From NCBI GenBank assembly GCA_003519375.1, contig DOWV01000317.1, positions 189-7,679 of the forward strand: a stretch of DNA of 7,491 bases. The letters are read 5' to 3'. Made by a program: the position numbers and the translations under genes. The DNA comes from Bacteroidota bacterium. Its GTDB lineage: Bacteria > Bacteroidota > Ignavibacteria > UBA10030. Position 1 is the stretch's first letter, and each line of letters begins with the position of its first letter. Positions 5,585 to 7,491 of the stretch are shown in pieces. Under the pieces are notes generated by a model. That model ran no database searches. It was not told the DNA's origin and saw only the letters and a program-made list of their open reading frames with translations.

Positions 5585-7426
5585 TTACCGCATTCTCCAC
5601 ATAAAATCCGGGTCGATGTACGGCTCATCGTCAATGTGTTGTTCCATAAGGGCAATCTTATGGCGCAGGTGATCTCCAAAGTGTTCATCATAGATGTGTA
5701 ATGATTCTTGCGACCGGGAAACTGGCATCCAATCAATCGTACTTTCGCTCCAGAGTCTCAGCAGACTTCGGGCGTTGTCAAGCTCGCTTTCCACCATTGC
5801 CCGACAGAGAAGACGAAATCGGTTTTTCTCTGCTTCCGCGCCCGCGGCCATGAAACCATGCACAGACTCTGTCCAGGCAACCATGTTTCTCATCGTGCCA
5901 TAGAAGCACCGGGCTGCCCGAAGGCGATCCTGCAAATCACGAAATACGACCTTTGCAGCGGCGCTCAGGTTGCTTTGCTGCAACAGCGCGTCCATTTTTG
6001 TCAACGCTTGATCAAGGGGCGTGAGTACGTCGCGATCGATAATTTCCATTTTCTTTCCCGCTTCGTCCACTGTCAGGAAATCCCAAAGCATGTCGTTATT
6101 GAGATCGACCCTGGCCGGATTGTTGAATGTCGCAAGAAGGCATCGCTCGTAATATCCCCGTTCGGGCTCCGGAATTGCCTCAATATTGGGTACAAATGGA
6201 CGTACCCAAAGCCGAAACCATGGAAATGCAAACGTGCTGTAGGGAATGTCGTTTGGATACGACCGCACTGCAATGTCGGAGAGCTTCCACAAATCCACAA
6301 GATCGGGCGAATGAAGAACCCCGACCCAGCGGTGTGCTGATTCACGCAGGAGCGTTTCCAGGTCGAAATCCGCTGATTGCTGGAATGCCCGTACGATTTC
6401 ACCATTGATGTCATAGGGGGCCAGAGAACGGGGCGTTGAATTTATCAGAAGGTGGGTCACGCCGCTCTGTGCGGCAGCACGAAGCTGCTCGTACAACAGA
6501 TACGGAAAAGGAACTCCCAGAACGTTATTGCTGCCGGCGTCGAGTTTGTTGTGAATAAGCGATCCTGCCTTCTTCAGCATTTTCCGTTCTTCGGCGCTTT
6601 CGGCGCCCTCAAACGAGCCGAAGGCACCGGCATCGAGTCCGTTTCCCAGGCCCGGGGCAATGTACTTTCGTTCGGCATAGAATGGACCGAGGTCGCAGAT
6701 AACTCGAAATTCGGGGTTGACCTCTCTCGCCTCGTCGCGCAGCAACCGATAGTAGGTAAGGACATTTTCAGCAGCCTTGCGGGCGATTTCATCATCGCTC
6801 TTCCACTCCCGAATCAGGTACGGCCCGCCGTTGCGGCCGGCATAGAGCGAGGTCACAAATTCGAATCCTGATCCGCTGTCGTTTGTCCAGACATGGATAA
6901 ATCCAAGTTGTGGAACTTCACGCAGAAGATTCCGGACGAGTTCCCGATAGTGCTGCTGAACGACCGGATGAGCCATTGCCAGCGAGTACCGCGGCAGAAA
7001 GCTCTCGCGGGGATGGTCGATGCGGGCGCCGCGGAGATAGGGATGCCGTTTCCAGAACTTCTCGGGCATGGAGCGCGGCGAATTGATGTGGAGTCCCGGT
7101 ACGAGGCCATGCTTCAACGCCAATGCCGCATTGGACTTCAGAAAGGCTAGGTTTGCAGAACGGTATTCAACCGGATAGGTGTCGTCGAGAAGTGGACTCG
7201 AGACAAACTGATCGAGATCCGGGCTGTAGTCGTAAAACCAGGAGTAAACGTCCCCCGGAGGGCCGGTTTCAAATGGTTTGTCAACGCCCAGGCCGTTTAC
7301 GGTGAGGTGTGTGAAACCCTGGTCCGCGAGCTGTTGTACGTAAGCCTCCCGGTCAAAATGTCGCGCGTTGCGGAGGCTTCCTACAAAGAAATCGCTGAGA
7401 TTTCGAAGCCAAAGGAATGTCGGAAT
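5585..7426 (-). CDS. Unrecognised TIM-barrel glycosidase-like protein (613 codons), non-canonical or damaged start
   Basis: The frame is open from a TGA at 7438-7436 down to the TAA at 5587-5585. Protein-like sequence covers the whole stretch from about 7426, for example RNLSDFFVGSLRN (8-20), QQLADQGFTHLTVNGLG (31-47) and DVYSWFYDYSPDLDQF (59-74). The first ATG/GTG/TTG codon in frame is a TTG at 7123 (residue 102) without a ribosome site; starting there would delete the apparent first barrel strands. ATT at 7426 would give (M)PTFLWLRNLSDFF and has GAGG seven bases upstream, so it is the preferred start. Residues about 24-420 look like a (beta/alpha)8 barrel: GLHINSPRSMPEKFW (111-125), RIDHPRESFLPRYSLAMAHP (135-154), GFIHVWTNDSGSGFEF (175-190), CDLGPFYAERKY (244-255) and HLLINSTPRS (325-334). 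About 440-613 are helical. Residues D183 and E189 are possible active-site acids. It has no leader and is probably cytosolic. A family name is not recognised; a carbohydrate role is inferred from the fold and neighbours. Confidence 0.75.
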   Translation of the reverse strand: MPTFLWLRNLSDFFVGSLRNARHFDREAYVQQLADQGFTHLTVNGLGVDKPFETGPPGDVYSWFYDYSPDLDQFVSSPLLDDTYPVEYRSANLAFLKSNAALALKHGLVPGLHINSPRSMPEKFWKRHPYLRGARIDHPRESFLPRYSLAMAHPVVQQHYRELVRNLLREVPQLGFIHVWTNDSGSGFEFVTSLYAGRNGGPYLIREWKSDDEIARKAAENVLTYYRLLRDEAREVNPEFRVICDLGPFYAERKYIAPGLGNGLDAGAFGSFEGAESAEERKMLKKAGSLIHNKLDAGSNNVLGVPFPYLLYEQLRAAAQSGVTHLLINSTPRSLAPYDINGEIVRAFQQSADFDLETLLRESAHRWVGVLHSPDLVDLWKLSDIAVRSYPNDIPYSTFAFPWFRLWVRPFVPNIEAIPEPERGYYERCLLATFNNPARVDLNNDMLWDFLTVDEAGKKMEIIDRDVLTPLDQALTKMDALLQQSNLSAAAKVVFRDLQDRLRAARCFYGTMRNMVAWTESVHGFMAAGAEAEKNRFRLLCRAMVESELDNARSLLRLWSESTIDWMPVSRSQESLHIYDEHFGDHLRHKIALMEQHIDDEPYIDPDFMWRMR

Positions 7427-7433
7427 GGCTTTG

Positions 7434-7437
7434 CCTC
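7434..7437 (-). promoter_or_regulatory. Ribosome binding site supporting an ATT start
   Basis: GAGG on the minus strand, seven bases before the ATT at 7426-7424. It overlaps the in-frame TGA (7438-7436) that closes the frame upstream. The spacing is optimal, whereas no such motif precedes the internal TTG at 7123. It is the main evidence that translation begins at or next to 7426. Confidence 0.5.
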
Positions 7438-7442
7438 AATAT

Positions 7443-7491
7443 AAAATTCGAAGCACGAAATCCGAAATCCAAAACAAATCCCAAGCACTAA
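7443..7491. repeat. Second heptad array (GGATTTC/GTGCTTC type) at the right end
   Basis: Read on the minus strand from 7488: GTGCTTG, GGATTTG, TTTT, GGATTTC, GGATTTC, GTGCTTC, GAATTTT (ending at 7443). Six 7-base units stay in register apart from one 4-base piece. The sequence stops just upstream of the ribosome site of the glycosidase-like gene and runs off the window. The consensus differs from the spacer at 5493-5582, although both are 7-bp periodic and non-coding. No promoter elements could be picked out with confidence here. Confidence 0.7.

Noticed and set aside
5708..6340. Plus-strand open frame of 210 codons
   Set aside because: Antisense to the barrel protein gene; the translation is rich in Arg, His, Cys and Pro with no family resemblance.
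7121..7123. TTG at 7123 as the true start of the barrel protein
   Set aside because: No Shine-Dalgarno precedes it, and the frame upstream encodes about 100 residues of convincing protein sequence that fit the barrel's beginning.
7443..7491. CRISPR array
   Set aside because: The repeats are only 7 bases, degenerate, contiguous and without spacers.

Overview
The window is a single, almost completely coding block read from right to left on the minus strand. It holds four complete or near-complete genes and the start of a fifth. Base composition is moderate (a little over 50% GC by eye). There are no tRNA or rRNA genes, transposases or CRISPR arrays. The two longest non-coding stretches are made of degenerate 7-bp repeats, one of them wrapped around a double GC-rich hairpin. 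This style of spacer, together with carbohydrate-enzyme genes carrying Tat-type leaders and an expanded UroD-type methyltransferase family, suggests an uncultivated, glycan-degrading Gram-negative bacterium (FCB or PVC-like lineage). That taxonomic guess is weak and rests on style rather than a marker gene.

Layout in transcription order. (1) 7426-5585: a 613-codon protein of an unrecognised, probably TIM-barrel glycosidase-like family. Its reading frame has no ATG, GTG or TTG near its beginning; the best-placed start is an ATT with a Shine-Dalgarno sequence. (2) 5584-5473: a spacer with two ACTTNAA-type heptad arrays flanking a 30-bp double hairpin. (3) 5472-4312: a uroporphyrinogen-decarboxylase superfamily protein of the methyltransferase kind. 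(4) 4292-2706: a leaderless six-hairpin glycosidase-like protein. (5) 2702-420: a second, larger six-hairpin glycosidase-like protein with a twin-arginine leader. (6) 416-1: the N-terminal 138 residues of a class V aminotransferase-fold protein, also with a leader-like N-terminus, cut by the window edge. The right end (7443-7491) is a second heptad array with a different consensus.

Genes 4, 5 and 6 are separated by only 19, 3 and 3 bases from the gene before them, and the Shine-Dalgarno sequences of the last two lie inside the preceding gene, so they are almost certainly co-translated. The combination (glycosidase-like TIM barrel, UroD-type methyltransferase, one cytosolic and one exported six-hairpin enzyme, and a PLP-fold protein) is most simply read as a catabolic cluster for an unusual, possibly methylated or otherwise decorated, glycoside. 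No transporter or regulator is visible, so substrate and pathway remain inference.
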